Part shown: positions 36,750 to 50,433 of the stretch, in pieces
Layout: each line of letters begins with the position of its first letter
Numbering within the stretch: the first letter of the stretch is position 1
Origin: Sipunculus nudus
Taxonomy: Eukaryota > Annelida > Sipuncula > Golfingiida > Sipunculidae
NCBI GenBank assembly: GCA_026874595.1
Contig: CM049315.1
Span: forward strand, 79,376,065-79,440,064
Length of the DNA: 64,000 bases
Direction: 5' to 3'
The notes under the pieces: model-generated
Seen by the model: only the letters and a program-made list of their open reading frames with translations
The model's database searches: none
What the model was told of the DNA's origin: nothing
Position numbers and translations under genes: made by a program

Positions 36750-38084
36750 TACCCGATACTAACAAACTGCCTACCGACTAAGTACCCTACCCTATACTAA
36801 CAAACTGCCTACTGACTAAGTACCCTACCCTAAAGAAACCTGCCTACTGACTATGTACCCTACCGTAAATGGACCTACCTACCCACTAAGTACCCTACCC
36901 TAAAGGGACCTGCCAACCCACTAAGTACCCTAGCCTAAAGGGACCTGCCTACCCACTGAGTACCCTAGCCTAAAAGGACCTGCCTGCCCACTAAGTACCC
37001 TACCCTAAAGGGACCTGCCTACCCACTAAGTACCCTACCCTAAAGGGACCTGCCTACCCACTAAGTACCCTAGCCTAAAAGGACCTGCCTGCCGACTAAG
37101 TACCCTACCCTAAAGGGACCTGCCTGCCGACTAAGTACCCTACCCTTAAGAGACCTGCCTACCGACTAAGTACCCTACCCTAAAGGGACCTGCCTACCGA
37201 CTAAGTACCCTACCCTAAAGGGACCTGCCTACCGACTAAGCACCCTACCCTGAAGAGACCTGCCTACCGACTAAGTACGCTACCCTAAAGGGACCTGCCT
37301 ATCGACTAAGTACGCTACCCTAAAGGGACCTGCCTACCGACTAAGTACGCTACCCTAAAGGGGCCTGCCCACCGAATAAGTACGCTACCCTAAAGGGACC
37401 TGCCTACCCACTAAGTACCCTGCCCTAAAGGGACCTGCCTACCCACTAAGTACCCTGCCCTAAAGGGACCTGCCTACCCACTAAATACCCTGCCTTAGAG
37501 GGACCTGCCTACCCACTAAGTACCCTACCCTAAAGGGACCTGCCTACCCACTAAGTACCCTGCCTTAGAGGGACCTGCTTACCCACTAAGTACCCTACCC
37601 TAAAGGGACCTGCCTACCCACTAAGTACCCTACCCTAAAGTGACCTGCCTACCCACTAAGTACCCTAACCTAAAGTGACCTGCCTACCTACTAAGTACCC
37701 TACCCTAAAGGGACCTGCCTACAGACTAAGTACCCTGCCTTAGAGGACCTGCCTACCCACTAAGTACCCTACCCTAAAGGGACCTGCCTGCCGACTAAGT
37801 ACCCTACCCTAAAGGGACCTGCCTGCCGACTAAGTACCCTACCCTTAAGAGACCTGCCTACCGACTAAGTACCCTACCCTAAAGGGACCTGCCTACAGAC
37901 TAAGTAACCTACCCTAGGGGACCTGCCTACCGACTAAGTACCCTACCCTAAAGGGACCTGCCTAACAACTAAGTAACCTATACTAATGACCTCCCTGACT
38001 GCTTACCTTTTTATAGAAAGGGGTACAGTCCACTGGTGCAGATTTTGTCAGGAACTCTTGTTTAGGTAATTGCCAACTGTCCAT
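36498..38084 (-). CDS. Candidate three-exon small gene (E6 exon 1 to E5 exons 2-3)
   Basis: Exon 1 38084-38007 (C type, PFYKK), satellite intron 38006-36745 (1262 bp), exon 2 36744-36706, intron 2 36705-36639, exon 3 36638-36498. Carries the B-type Trp to Cys and Asp to Gly replacements, as in the copy at 19655. Predicted 85 residues. Confidence 0.3.
36750..37986. repeat. Satellite block S5, short class (1237 bp)
   Basis: Higher-order copy of S2, differing at a few bases (for example CTAAGCACCCTACCCTGAAG at about 37237). No inverted block. Confidence 0.95.
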
Positions 38085-40123
38085 AAATCCAGAATGATTG
38101 TTGATAGGAACTCAAGTCTTGGTTTCCTCTGAAAAATGGGTAAGCAAATTTATTAGAAACTACAATTGGTTGGACAAGATCCTAAGAGGGCCCCACATAT
38201 ACTAAAATGTAAACCATTTATGATTTTTATATCGATATTAACCACCCCAGTAAATTGATGATAAAAACTCCATAATAAAAATGTGTATTTCTAACGATCT
38301 TTTTTTTTCACATATGACAACTTATAAACATTTACGCAGGCATTATTTATTTTATTGAACAATTTTCACACAACACATGCGTATGGTTGCAAATGGTAAT
38401 AAATCACAAAAAAATACTAGCAGTAAATGTTCAACACTAGAAATGATTGCATATGGTAGTAAATAAAAAACAAAATATGACTAGCAAATGATCAACATTT
38501 GCATTTGGTTACATATGGTATTGAATTACTAAAGATATTGTACTAAATCACCATAGGCATATCTAGCAAATATGTAAATTAACCAGTAAAATTGACAAAA
38601 AAAAGTCTATAACTAAAATATCAGTATTTATAACAATCTTTATCACAAAAGAAAATGTATAAACAGGTATTTTCATCAGAATTTTTAGTTTCATCTAGCA
38701 TATTCCACAGAAAACTTTCAAATGGTTTCAAATGATATTAACTCACTAAAGATATGGTACTAAATCACCAAAGACATGAGTCGCAAATGGTCGTTACAGT
38801 TCATCTAGACTCTACCAAACCCTTCAAAATCTTCGTCGTCTGACTGCAGGAATATTTGCATGATATCCTCTGTCCTCTTCTCGACTTCGTATGTAAAAAA
38901 AATTCATCCTCATCGTCATCATCAGAGCAACAGTGCTTGAATGATTAGATTATTATGTTGCTATCAATTTTGTGCGTCCCATGCGGCCTTGATCTGTTTC
39001 TGTTTGTGAAAATGTTTGCAACAGAAAATCTCTGATCCTGGACAGGCCGCCATATAGTACTTTGGGTGGGTCTGTTATTTGACAGGGATGGCACCAATCA
39101 TCTTTTTTCAATTTGAGAAAGAACAAGCACGTTCTTGTTGGGATATCCGGTGTGAAATAAAATCACCGATTTTGCTCTGGCAGTCATATTGCATTTCCAC
39201 CAGGTCTGTAATTCGATAGGTCTGAAGCCCTCATAGGTACCGATCATACTGTGAATATGATGAAGATCAAGCGTCTTCTTATTGAGATATAGCACACAAC
39301 AACAAAAATCACCGATTGTGCTCTGGCAGCCATATAGCAATTCTGACAAGTCTGTAATTCTGCAGGTCTGGAGCCCTGTTAGGTACCAACCATCCCTATG
39401 AATATGAGAAAGATCAAGCACGTTCTTAGAAGATATTTCGTGCCAAATAAAACCTGAATACCCAGAGAGGGTGTCATTCGATATGTCTGGAGCCCTTATA
39501 GGTACCAAACATCCCTGTGGATATGAGAAAAATCAAGCATGTTCTTTTTAAGATATCGAAGGTGTAAGAAAATCACCAGTTGTTCACTGGTGGCCAAATT
39601 GGAATACATACAGGTTTGTAATTCGAAAGGTCAAGATTCCTCATAGCTGCCAAACATCCCTGTGAATATTAGAATGATCTAGCTTGTTTTATTTGAGATA
39701 TCATGCATGAAGAAAATCATCCATTGTGCTCTGTGAGCAAATATTGGAATACCAGCCGGTCTGCAATTAAATAGATGGACTATTCAGAAAACAAGACCAA
39801 GTCAAATTTGTATTGAGGAAACTTAAGTAAATATACAATGAGAGTGAAAGGAATAGGTATACCATACATTATCATTTCAGTCGGAAGTGTTAAATTTTTT
39901 TAATATCCATTGCCCAGGGCAGATCCACCTGCCACACAACAGGTTGGAATGATGCACTGCCTGCACCAAAACAGTTGAGGTCATACGCCCCCAGGAACGT
40001 GTATTCAGCGACCTGGAAGTAAAGAAAATGATGTAAGTATCGACTTGTGAGACAAAATATCTCTCAAGTCAATACTTACATCATTATGTAAGCAGACAGG
40101 TTTCTTTCTACCAGTAGTCTGAC
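37987..40123 (-). repeat. E6: AT-rich interspersed unit, type C
   Basis: Higher-order copy of E3 with all type C markers, including TTATAGAAAGG, the six-T run and GTGTTAAATTT. Confidence 0.95.
39028..39774. repeat. Array of ~143-bp repeats in E6
   Basis: 747 bp, as in E3. The minus-strand frame 39098-39508 is the 136-codon C-type version. Confidence 0.9.
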
Positions 40124-43100
40124 TACCCTATACTAACAAACTGCCTACCGACTAAGTACCCTACCCTACACTAACAAACTGCCTACCGACTAAGTACCCT
40201 ACCCTAAAGAAACCTGCCTACTGACTAAGTACCCTACCGTAAATGGACCTGCCGACCAACTATGTAACCTACCCTGAAGGGACCTGCCTACCCACTAAGT
40301 ACCCTACCCTAAAGGGACCTGCCTACCCACTGAGTACCCTAGCCTAAAGGGACCTGCCTACCCACTGAGTACCCTAGCCTAAAAGGACCTGCCTACCCAC
40401 TAAGTACCCTACCCTAAAGGGACCTGCCTAGCCACTAAGTACCCTACCCTAAAGGGACCTGCCTACCCACCAAGTACCCTAGCCTAAAAGGACCTGCCTG
40501 CCGACTAAGTACCCTACCCTAAAGGGACCTGCCTGCCGACTAATTACCCTACCCTTAAGAGACCTGCCTACCGACTAAGTACCCTACCCTATAGGGACCT
40601 GCCTACCGACTAAGTACCCTAGCCTAAAGGGACCTGCCTCCCGACTAAGTACCCTATCTTAAAGTTCCTCCAGGGTAAGGTACTTAGCTGGTTGGCAGGT
40701 CCTTTAGGGTAAGGTACTGCCTGCCGACGAAGTACCCTACCTCAGAGGACCAGCCTACCGACTAAGTTCCTTACCATAGAGGACCTGCCTTCCCATTAAG
40801 TACCCTAACCTAAAGGGACCTGCCTACCCACTAAGAACCCTACCCTAAAGGGACATGCCTAACGACTAAGTACCCTACCCTAAAGGGACCTGCCTACCCA
40901 TTAAGTACCCTACCCTAAAGTGACCTGCCTACCGACTAAGTACCCTACCCTAAAGGGTCCTGCCTACCGACTAAGTACCCTACCCTAAAGGGACCTGCCT
41001 ACCCATTAAGTACCCTAGCCTAAATGGACCTGCCTACCCACTAAGTACCCTAGCCTTAAGGGACCTGCCTACCTACTAAGTACCCTACCCTAAAGGGACT
41101 AGCCTACCCACTAAGTACCCTAGCCTAAAGGGACATGCCTACCCCCTTAGTACCCTACCCTAAAGGGACCTGCCTACCGACTTAGTACCCTACCCTAAAG
41201 GGACCTGCCTACCCACTAAGTACCGTACCCTAAAGGGACCTGCCTACCCACTAAGTACCCCACCCTAAAGGGACCTGCCTACCAACTCAGTACCCTAGCC
41301 TAAAAGACCTACGTACCTACTAAGTACCCTACCCTAAAGAGACCTATCTACAGTCTAAGTACCCTAGCCTAAGGGGACCTTCCTACCATTTACGTACACT
41401 AGCCTAAATGGACCTGCCTACCGAATAAGTACCCTACCCTATAGGGACCTGCCTACCGACTAAGTATCCTACCCTATAGGGATTTGCCTACCGACTAAGT
41501 ACCCTGGCCTAAAGGGACCTGCCTGCCGACTAAGTACCCTATCTTAAAGTTCCTCCAGGGTAGGGTACATTGCTGGTTGGCAGGTCCTTTAGGGTAGGGT
41601 ACTGCCTGCCGATGAAGTACCCTACCTTGGAAGACCAGCCTACCGACTAAGTTCCTTACCCTAGAGGACCTGCCTACCCACTATGTTCGCTAGCCTAAAG
41701 GGACCTGCCTACCCACTAAGTACCCTAGCCTAAATGGACCTGCCAACCCACTAAGTACCCTAGCCTAAAGGGACCTGCCTACGGACTAAGTACCCTTCTA
41801 TAAAGGGTCCTGCCTACCGACTAAGTACCCTTCCCTAAAGGGACCTGCCTACCGACTAAGTACCCTACCCTAAAGTGATCTGCCTACCGACTAAGTACCC
41901 TACCCTAAAGGGACCTGCCTACCCATTAAGTACCCTAGCCTAAATGGACCTGTTTACCCACTAAGTACCCTAGCACTAAGGGACCTGTCTATCGACTAAG
42001 TACCCTACCTTAAAGGGACCTGCCTACCCACTAAGTACCCTAGACTAAAGGGACTAGCCTACCCACTAAGTACCCTACCCTAAAGGGACCTGCCTACCGA
42101 CTGAGTACCCTACCCTAAAGTGAACTGCCTACCGACTAAGTACCCTACCCTAAAGTGATCTTCCTACCGACTAAGTACCCTAACCTAAAGGGACCTGCCT
42201 ACCCATTAAGTACCCTAGCCTAAATGGACCTGCCTACCCACTAAGTACCCTAGCCTTAAGGGACCTGTCTACCCACTGAGTACCCTAGCCTAAAGGGACC
42301 TGCCTAGCCACTAAGTTCCCTAGCCTAAAGGGACTAGCCTACCCACTAAGTACCCTAGCCTAAAGGGACCTGCCTACCCCCTTAGTACCCTACCCTAAAG
42401 GGATCTACCTACCGACTAAGTACCCTACCCTAAAGGGACCTGCCTACCCACTAAGTACCCTAGCCTAAAGGGACTAGCCTACCCACTAAGTACCCTAGCC
42501 TGAAGGGACCTGCCTACCCCCTTAGTACCCTACCCTAAAGAGACCTATCTACAGTCTAAGTACCCTAGCCTAAGGGGACCTTCCTACCATTTACGTACAC
42601 TAGCCTAAATGGACCTGCCCACCGACTAAGTACCCTACCCTATATCGACCTGCCTACCAACTAAGTACCCTACCCTAAAGGGACCTGCCTACCGACTAAG
42701 TACCCTAGCCTAAAGGGACCTACCTACCCACTAAGTTCCCTAGCCTAAAGGGACCTGCCTACCGACTAAGTACCCTACCCTAAAGGGACCTGCTACCGAC
42801 TAAGTACCCTACGCTAAAGGGACCTACCTACCGACTAAGTAGCCTATCTAAAAGTTCCTCCAGGGTAGGGTACTTAGCTGGTTGGCAGGTCCTTTAGGGT
42901 AGGGAACTGCCTGCCGACGAAGTACCCTACCTCAGAGGACCAGCCTACAGACTAAGTTCCTTACCATAGAGGACCTGCCTACCAACTGAGTACCCTACCC
43001 TAAAGGGACCTGCCTACACACTGAGAACCCTACCCTAAAGGGACCTGCCTAGCCACTAAGTACCCTAGCCTAAAGGGACCTGCCTACCCAATAAGTACCC

Positions 43101-43874
43101 TGCCCTAAAGTGACCTGCCTACCGACTAAGTACCCTACCCTATACTAACAAACTGCCTACCGACTAAGTACCCTACCCTAAAGGGACCTGCCTGCCCATT
43201 AAGTACCCTAGCCTAAATGGACCTGCCTACCCACTAAGTACCCTAGCCTTAAGGGACCTGTCTACCCACTGAGTACCCTAGCCTAAAGGGACCTGCCTAG
43301 CCACTAAGTACCCTAGCCTAAAGGGACTAGCCTACCCACTAAGTAACCTAGCCTAAAGGGACCTGCCTACCCCCTTAGTACCCTACCCTAAAGAGACCTG
43401 CCTACCGACTAAGTACCCTACCCTAAAGGGACCTTCCTACCCACTAAGTACCCTAGCCTAAAGGGACCTGGCTACCCACTAAGTACCGTACCCTAAAGGG
43501 ACCTGCCTACCGACTAAGTACCGTACCCTAAAGGGACCTGCCTACCCACTAAGTACCTTACCCTAAAGGGACCTACCTACCTACTAAGTACCCTACTCTG
43601 AAGAGACCTATCTACAGTCTAAGTACCCTAGCCTAAAGGGACCTTCCTACCATTTACGTACACTAGCCTAAATGGACCTGCCTACCGACTAAGTACCCTA
43701 CCCTAAAGTGACCCGCCTACCGACTAAGTACCCTACCCTAAAGGGACCTGCCTAACAACTAAGTAACCTATACTAATGACCTCCCTGACTGCTTACCTTT
43801 TTATGGAGAGGGGTACAGTCCACTGGTGCAGATTTTGTCAGGAACTCTTGTTTAGGTAATTGCCAACTGTCCAT
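39890..43874 (-). CDS. Candidate three-exon small gene (E7 exon 1 to E6 exons 2-3), early stop
   Basis: Exon 1 43874-43797 (PLHKK), satellite intron 43796-40119 (3678 bp), exon 2 40118-40080, intron 2 40079-40013, exon 3 40012-39890 ending at the C-type early TAA. Predicted 79 residues, lacking KHFRLK. The intron contains three inverted satellite blocks. Confidence 0.25.
40124..43776. repeat. Satellite block S6, long class with an ~804-bp deletion (3.65 kb)
   Basis: Inverted blocks start at 40670, 41555 and 42860. At about 42680 the order jumps from the TATATCGACC group to the CCTACCTACCCACTAAGTTCC group, skipping one 734-bp unit plus two monomers (70 bp) that S3, S7 and S9 retain. The size difference between E6-E7 spacing (5790) and E9-E10 spacing (6594) is exactly 804. 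Confidence 0.93.
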
Positions 43875-45913
43875 AAATCCAGAATGATTGTTGATAGGAA
43901 CTCAAGTCTTGGTTTTCTCTGAAAAATGGGTAAGCAAATTTATTAGAAACTACAATTGGTTGGACAAGATCCTAAGAGGGCCCCACATATACTAAAATGT
44001 AAACCATTTATGATTTTTATATCGATATTAACCACCCCAGTAAATTGATGATAAAAACTCCATAATAAAAATGTGTATTTCTAACGATCTTTTTTTTTCA
44101 CATATGACAACTTATAAACATTTACGCAGGCATTATTTATTTTATTGAACAATTTTCACACAACACATGCGTATGGTTGCAAATGGTAATAAATCACAAA
44201 AAAATACTAGCAGTAAATGTTCAACACTAGAAATGATTGCATATGGTAGTAAATAAAAAACAAAATATGACTAGCAAATGATCAACATTTGCATTTGGTT
44301 ACATATGGTATTGAATTACTAAAGATATTGTACTAAATCACCATAGGCATATCTAGCAAATATGTAAATTAACCAGTAAAATTGACAAAAAAAAGTCTAT
44401 AACTAAAATATCAGTATTTATAACAATCTTTATCACAAAAGAAAATGTATAAACAGGTATTTTCATCAGAATTTTTAGTTTCATCTAGCATATTCCACAG
44501 AAAACTTTCAAATGGTTTCAAATGATATTAACTCACTAAAGATATGGTACTAAATCACCAAAGACATGAGTCGCAAATGGTCGTTACAGTTCATCTAGAC
44601 TCTACCAAACCCTTCAAAATCTTCGTCGTCTGACTGCAGGAATATTTGCATGATATCCTCTGTCCTCTTCTCGACTTCGTATGTAAAAAAAATTCATCCT
44701 CATCGTCATCATCAGAGCAACAGTGCTTGAATGATTAGATTATTATGTTGCTATCAATTTTGTGCGTCCCATGCGGCCTTGATCTGTTTCTGTTTGTGAA
44801 AATGTTTGCAACAGAAAATCTCTGATCCTGGACAGGCCGCCATATAGTACTTTGGGTGGGTCTGTTATTTGACAGGGATGGCACCAATCATCTTTTTTCA
44901 ATTTGAGAAAGAACAAGCACGTTCTTGTTGGGATATCCGGTGTGAAATAAAATCACCGATTTTGCTCTGGCAGTCATATTGCATTTCCACCAGGTCTGTA
45001 ATTCGATAGGTCTGAAGCCCTCATAGGTACCGATCATACTGTGAATATGATGAAGATCAAGCGTCTTCTTATTGAGATATAGCACACAACAACAAAAATC
45101 ACCGATTGTGCTCTGGCAGCCATATAGCAATTCTGACAAGTCTGTAATTCTGCAGGTCTGGAGCCCTGTTAGGTACCAACCATCCCTATGAATATGAGAA
45201 AGATCAAGCACGTTCTTAGAAGATATTTCGTGCCAAATAAAACCTGAATACCCAGAGAGGGTGTCATTCGATATGTCTGGAGCCCTTATAGGTACCAAAC
45301 ATCCCTGTGGATATGAGAAAAATCAAGCATGTTCTTTTTAAGATATCGAAGGTGTAAGAAAATCACCAGTTGTTCACTGGTGGCCAAATTGGAATACATA
45401 CAGGTTTGTAATTCGAAAGGTCAAGATTCCTCATAGCTGCCAAACATCCCTGTGAATATTAGAATGATCTAGCTTGTTTTATTTGAGATATCATGCATGA
45501 AGAAAATCATCCATTGTGCTCTGTGAGCAAATATTGGAATACCAACCGGTCTGCAATTAAATAGATGGACTATTCAGAAAACAAGACCAAGTCAAATTTG
45601 TATTGAGGAAACTTAAGTAAATATACAATGAGAGTGAAAGGAATAGGTATACCATACATTATCATTTCAGTCGGAAGTGTTTAATTTTTTTAATATCCAT
45701 TGCCCAGGGCAGATCCACCTGCCACACAACAGGTTGGAATGATGCACTGCCTGCACCAAAACAGTTGAGGTCATACGCCCCCAGGAACGTGTATTCAGCG
45801 ACCTGGAAGTAAAGAAAATGATGTAAGTATCGACTTGTGAGACAAAATATCTCTCAAGTCAATACTTACATCATTATGTAAGCAGACAGGTTTCTTTCTA
45901 CCAGTAGTCTGAC
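43777..45913 (-). repeat. E7: AT-rich interspersed unit, type D (A-left, C-body)
   Basis: The left end is A-like (TTATGGAGAGGGG, GGTTTTCTCTG) and the body from about 44058 is C-like (CTCCATAATAAA, AAAACAAAATATGAC, six-T run, CCGATCATACTG). The right part has CAACCGGTCTGC and GTGTTTAATTT, unlike E3/E6/E9, then C-like TAGTCTGACTACCC and ACACTAACAAAC. Its left satellite matches that before A units and its right satellite that after C units, consistent with an A x C unequal crossover. The intact stop-region codons mean exon 3 is full length. Confidence 0.9.
44818..45564. repeat. Array of ~143-bp repeats in E7
   Basis: 747 bp, C-like through all informative sites up to the final partial unit, where CAACCGG replaces CAGCCGG. 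Confidence 0.9.
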
Positions 45914-48900
45914 TACCCTATACTAACAAACTGCCTACCGACTAAGTACCCTACCCTACACTAACAAACTGCCTACCGACTAAGTACCCTACCCTAAAGA
46001 AACCTGCCTACTGACTAAGTACCCTACCGTAAATGGACCTGCCGACCAACTATGTAACCTACCCTGAAGGGACCTGCCTACCCACTAAGTACCCTACCCT
46101 AAAGGGACCTGCCTACCCACTGAGTACCCTAGCCTAAAGGGACCTGCCTACCCACTGAGTACCCTAGCCTAAAAGGACCTGCCTAGCCACTAAGTACCCT
46201 ACCCTAAAGGGACCTGCCTACCCACCAAGTACCCTAGCCTAAAAGGACCTGCCTGCCGACTAAGTACCCTACCCTAAAGGGACCTGCCTGCCGACTAATT
46301 ACCCTACCCTTAAGAGACCTGCCTACCGACTAAGTACCCTACCCTATAGGGACCTGCCTACCAACTAAGTACCCTAGCCTAAAGGGACCTGCCTCCCGAC
46401 TAAGTACCCTATCTTAAAGTTCCTCCAGGGTAAGGTACTTAGCTGGTTGGCAGGTCCTTTAGGGTAAGGTACTGCCTGCCGACGAAGTACCCTACCTCAG
46501 AGGACCAGCCTACCGACTAAGTTCCTTACCATAGAGGACCTGCCTTCCCATTAAGTACCCTAACCTAAAGGGACCTGCCTACCCACTAAGAACCCTACCC
46601 TAAAGGGACATGCCTACCGACTAAGTACCCTACCCTAAAGGGACCTGCCTACCCATTAAGTACCCTACCCTAAAGTGACCTGCCTACCGACTAAGTACCC
46701 TACCCTAAAGGGTCCTGCCTACCGACTAAGTACCCTACCCTAAAGGGACCTGCCTACCCATTAAGTACCCTAGCCTAAATGGACCTGCCTACCCACTAAG
46801 TACCCTAGCCTTAAGGGACCTGCCTACCTACTAAGTACCCTACCCTAAAGGGACTAGCCTACCCACTAAGTACCCTAGCCTAAAGGGACATGCCTACCCC
46901 CTTAGTACCCTACCCTAAAGGGACCTGCCTACCGACTTAGTACCCTACCCTAAAGGGACCTGCCTACCCACTAAGTACCGTACCCTAAAGGGACCTGCCT
47001 ACCCACTAAGTACCCCACCCTAAAGGGACCTGCCTACCAACTCAGTACCCTAGCCTAAAAGACCTACCTACCTACTAAGTACCCTACCCTAAAGAGACCT
47101 ATCTACAGTCTAAGTACCCTAGCCTAAGGGGACCTTCCTACCATTTACGTACACTAGCCTAAATGGACCTGCCTACCGAATAAGTACCCTACCCTATAGG
47201 GACCTGCCTACCGACTAAGTATCCTACCCTATAGGGATTTGCCTACCGACTAAGTACCCTGGCCTAAAGGGACCTGCCTGCCGACTAAGTACCCTATCTT
47301 AAAGTTCCTCCAGGGTAGGGTACATTGCTGGTTGGCAGGTCCTTTAGGGTAGGGTACTGCCTGCCGATGAAGTACCCTACCTTGGAAGACCAGCCTACCG
47401 ACTAAGTTCCTTACCCTAGAGGACCTGCCTACCCACTATGTTCGCTAGCCTAAAGGGACCTGCCTACCCACTAAGTACCCTAGCCTAAATGGACCTGCCA
47501 ACCCACTAAGTACCCTAGCCTAAAGGGACCTGCCTACGGACTAAGTACCCTTCTATAAAGGGTCCTGCCTACCGACTAAGTACCCTTCCCTAAAGGGACC
47601 TGCCTACCGACTAAGTACCCTACCCTAAAGTGATCTGCCTACCGACTAAGTACCCTACCCTAAAGGGACCTGCCTACCCATTAAGTACCCTAGCCTAAAT
47701 GGACCTGTTTACCCACTAAGTACCCTAGCACTAAGGGACCTGTCTATCGACTAAGTACCCTACCTTAAAGGGACCTGCCTACCCACTAAGTACCCTAGAC
47801 TAAAGGGACTAGCCTACCCACTAAGTACCCTACCCTAAAGGGACCTGCCTACCGACTGAGTACCCTACCCTAAAGTGAACTGCCTACCGACTAAGTACCC
47901 TACCCTAAAGTGATCTTCCTACCGACTAAGTACCCTAACCTAAAGGGACCTGCCTACCCATTAAGTACCCTAGCCTAAATGGACCTGCCTACCCACTAAG
48001 TACCCTAGCCTTAAGGGACCTGTCTACCCACTGAGTACCCTAGCCTAAAGGGACCTGCCTAGCCACTAAGTTCCCTAGCCTAAAGGGACTAGCCTACCCA
48101 CTAAGTACCCTAGCCTAAAGGGACCTGCCTACCCCCTTAGTACCCTACCCTAAAGGGATCTACCTACCGACTAAGTACCCTACCCTAAAGGGAACTGCCT
48201 ACCCACTAAGTACCCTAGCCTAAAGGGACTAGCCTACCCACTAAGTACCCTAGCCTGAAGGGACCTGCCTACCCCCTTAGTACCCTACCCTAAAGAGACC
48301 TATCTACAGTCTAAGTACCCTAGCCTAAGGGGACCTTCCTACCATTTACGTACACTAACCTAAATGGACCTGCCCACCGACTAAGTACCCTACCCTATAT
48401 CGACCTGCCTACCAACTAAGTACCCTACCCTAAAGGGACCTGCCAACCGACTAAGTACCCTACCCTAAAGGGACCTGCCTACAGACTAAGTACCTTACCC
48501 TAAAGGGACCTGCCTACCGACTAAGTACCCTAGCCTAAAGGGACCTGCCTACCCACTAAGTTCCCTAGCCTAAAGGGACCTGCCTACCGACTAAGTACCC
48601 TACCCTAAAGGGACCAGCTACCGACTAAGTACCCTACGCTAAAGGGACCTACCTACCGACTAAGTACCCTAACCTAAAGGGACCTGCCTACCCATTAAGT
48701 ACCCTAGCCTAAATGGACCTGCCTACCCACTAAGTACCCTAGCCTTAAGGGACCTGTCTACCCACTGAGTACCCTAGCCTAAAGGGACCTGCCTAGCCAC
48801 TAAGTTCCCTAGCCTAAAGGGACTAGCCTACCCACTAAGTACCCTAGCCTAAAGGGACCTGCCTACCCCCTTAGTACCCTACCCTAAAGGAACCTACCTA

Positions 48901-50433
48901 CCGACTAAGTACCCTACCCTAAAGGGACCTGCCTACCCACTAAGTACCCTAGCCTAAAGGGACTAGCCTACCCACTAAGTACCCTAGCCTGAAGGGACCT
49001 GCCTACCCCCTTAGTACCCTACCCTAAAGAGACCTATCTACAGTCTAAGTACCCTAGCCTAAGGGGACCTTCCTACCATTTACGTACACTAGCCTAAATG
49101 GACCTGCCCACCGACTAAGTACCCTACCCTATATCGACCTGCCTACCGACTAAGTACCCTACCCTAAAGGGACCTGCCAACCGACTAAGTACCCTACCCT
49201 AAAGGGACCTGCCTACAGACTAAGTACCTTACCCTAAAGGGACCTGCCTACCGACTAAGTACCCTAGCCTAAAGGGACCTACCTACCCACTAAGTTCCCT
49301 AGCCTAAAGGGACCTGCCTACCGACTAAGTACCCTACCCTAAAGGGACCTGCTACCGACTAAGTACCCTACGCTAAAGGGACCTACCTACCGACTAAGTA
49401 GCCTATCTAAAAGTTCCTCCAGGGTAGGGTACTTAGCTGGTTGGCAGGTCCTTTAGGGTAGGGAACTGCCTGCCGACGAAGTACCCTACCTCAGAGGACC
49501 AGCCTACAGACTAAGTTCCTTACCATAGAGGACCTGCCTACCAACTGAGTACCCTACCCTAAAGGGACCTGCCTACACACTGAGAACCCTACCCTAAAGG
49601 GACCTGCCTAGCCACTAAGTACCCTAGCCTAAAGGGACCTGCCTACCCAATAAGTACCCTGCCCTAAAGTGACCTGCCTACCGACTAAGTACCCTACCCT
49701 ATACTAACAAACTGCCTACCGACTAAGTACCCTACCCTAAAGGGACCTGCCTGCCCATTAAGTACCCTAGCCTAAATGGACCTGCCTACCCACTAAGTAC
49801 CCTAGCCTTAAGGGACCTGTCTACCCACTGAGTACCCTAGCCTAAAGGGACCTGCCTAGCCACTAAGTACCCTAGCCTAAAGGGACTAGCCTACCCACTA
49901 AGTAACCTAGCCTAAAGGGACCTGCCTACCCCCTTAGTACCCTACCCTAAAGAGACCTGCCTACCGACTAAGTACCCTACCCTAAAGGGACCTTCCTACC
50001 CACTAAGTACCCTAGCCTAAAGGGACCTGGCTACCCACTAAGTACCGTACCCTAAAGGGACCTGCCTACCGACTAAGTACCGTACCCTAAAGGGACCTGC
50101 CTACCCACTAAGTACCTTACCCTAAAGGGACCTACCTACCTACTAAGTACCCTACTCTGAAGAGACCTATCTACAGTCTAAGTACCCTAGCCTAAAGGGA
50201 CCTTCCTACCATTTACGTACACTAGCCTAAATGGACCTGCCTACCGACTAAGTACCCTACCCTAAAGTGACCCGCCTACCGACTAAGTACCCTACCCTAA
50301 AGGGACCTGCCTAACAACTAAGTAACCTATACTAATGACCTCCCTGACTGCTTACCTTTTTATGGAGAGGGGTACAGTCCACTGGTGCAGATTTTGTCAG
50401 GAACTCTTGTTTAGGTAATTGCCAACTGTCCAT
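45662..50433 (-). CDS. Candidate three-exon small gene (E8 exon 1 to E7 exons 2-3)
   Basis: Exon 1 50433-50356 (PLHKK), satellite intron 50355-45909 (4447 bp), exon 2 45908-45870 (TTGRKK), intron 2 45869-45803, exon 3 45802-45662 with the full C-terminus IKKIKHFRLK and stop TGA. Predicted 85 residues with no B-type replacements. Confidence 0.3.
45914..50335. repeat. Satellite block S7, long class (4.42 kb)
   Basis: Same order as S9 but one 35-bp monomer shorter at about 46185 (GACCTGCCTAGCC follows directly on CTAAAAGG). Inverted blocks start at 46425, 47310 and 49419. The 734-bp tandem pair is intact at about 47935-49400. Confidence 0.95.

Larger units (their letters stand above)
24602..41453. 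repeat. Second copy of a 16.84-kb higher-order repeat
   Basis: Matches about 7761-24601 with an offset of 16841 bp at E1/E4, 16842 at E2/E5 and 16843 at E3/E6, including satellite variants and E types in the order A, B, C. Identity starts at the junction near 24600 and ends near 41453, where this copy continues with GCCTACCGAC while the first turns to GCCTCCCGAC. Few substitutions separate the two, so the duplication is recent, or partly an assembly effect. Confidence 0.9.
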
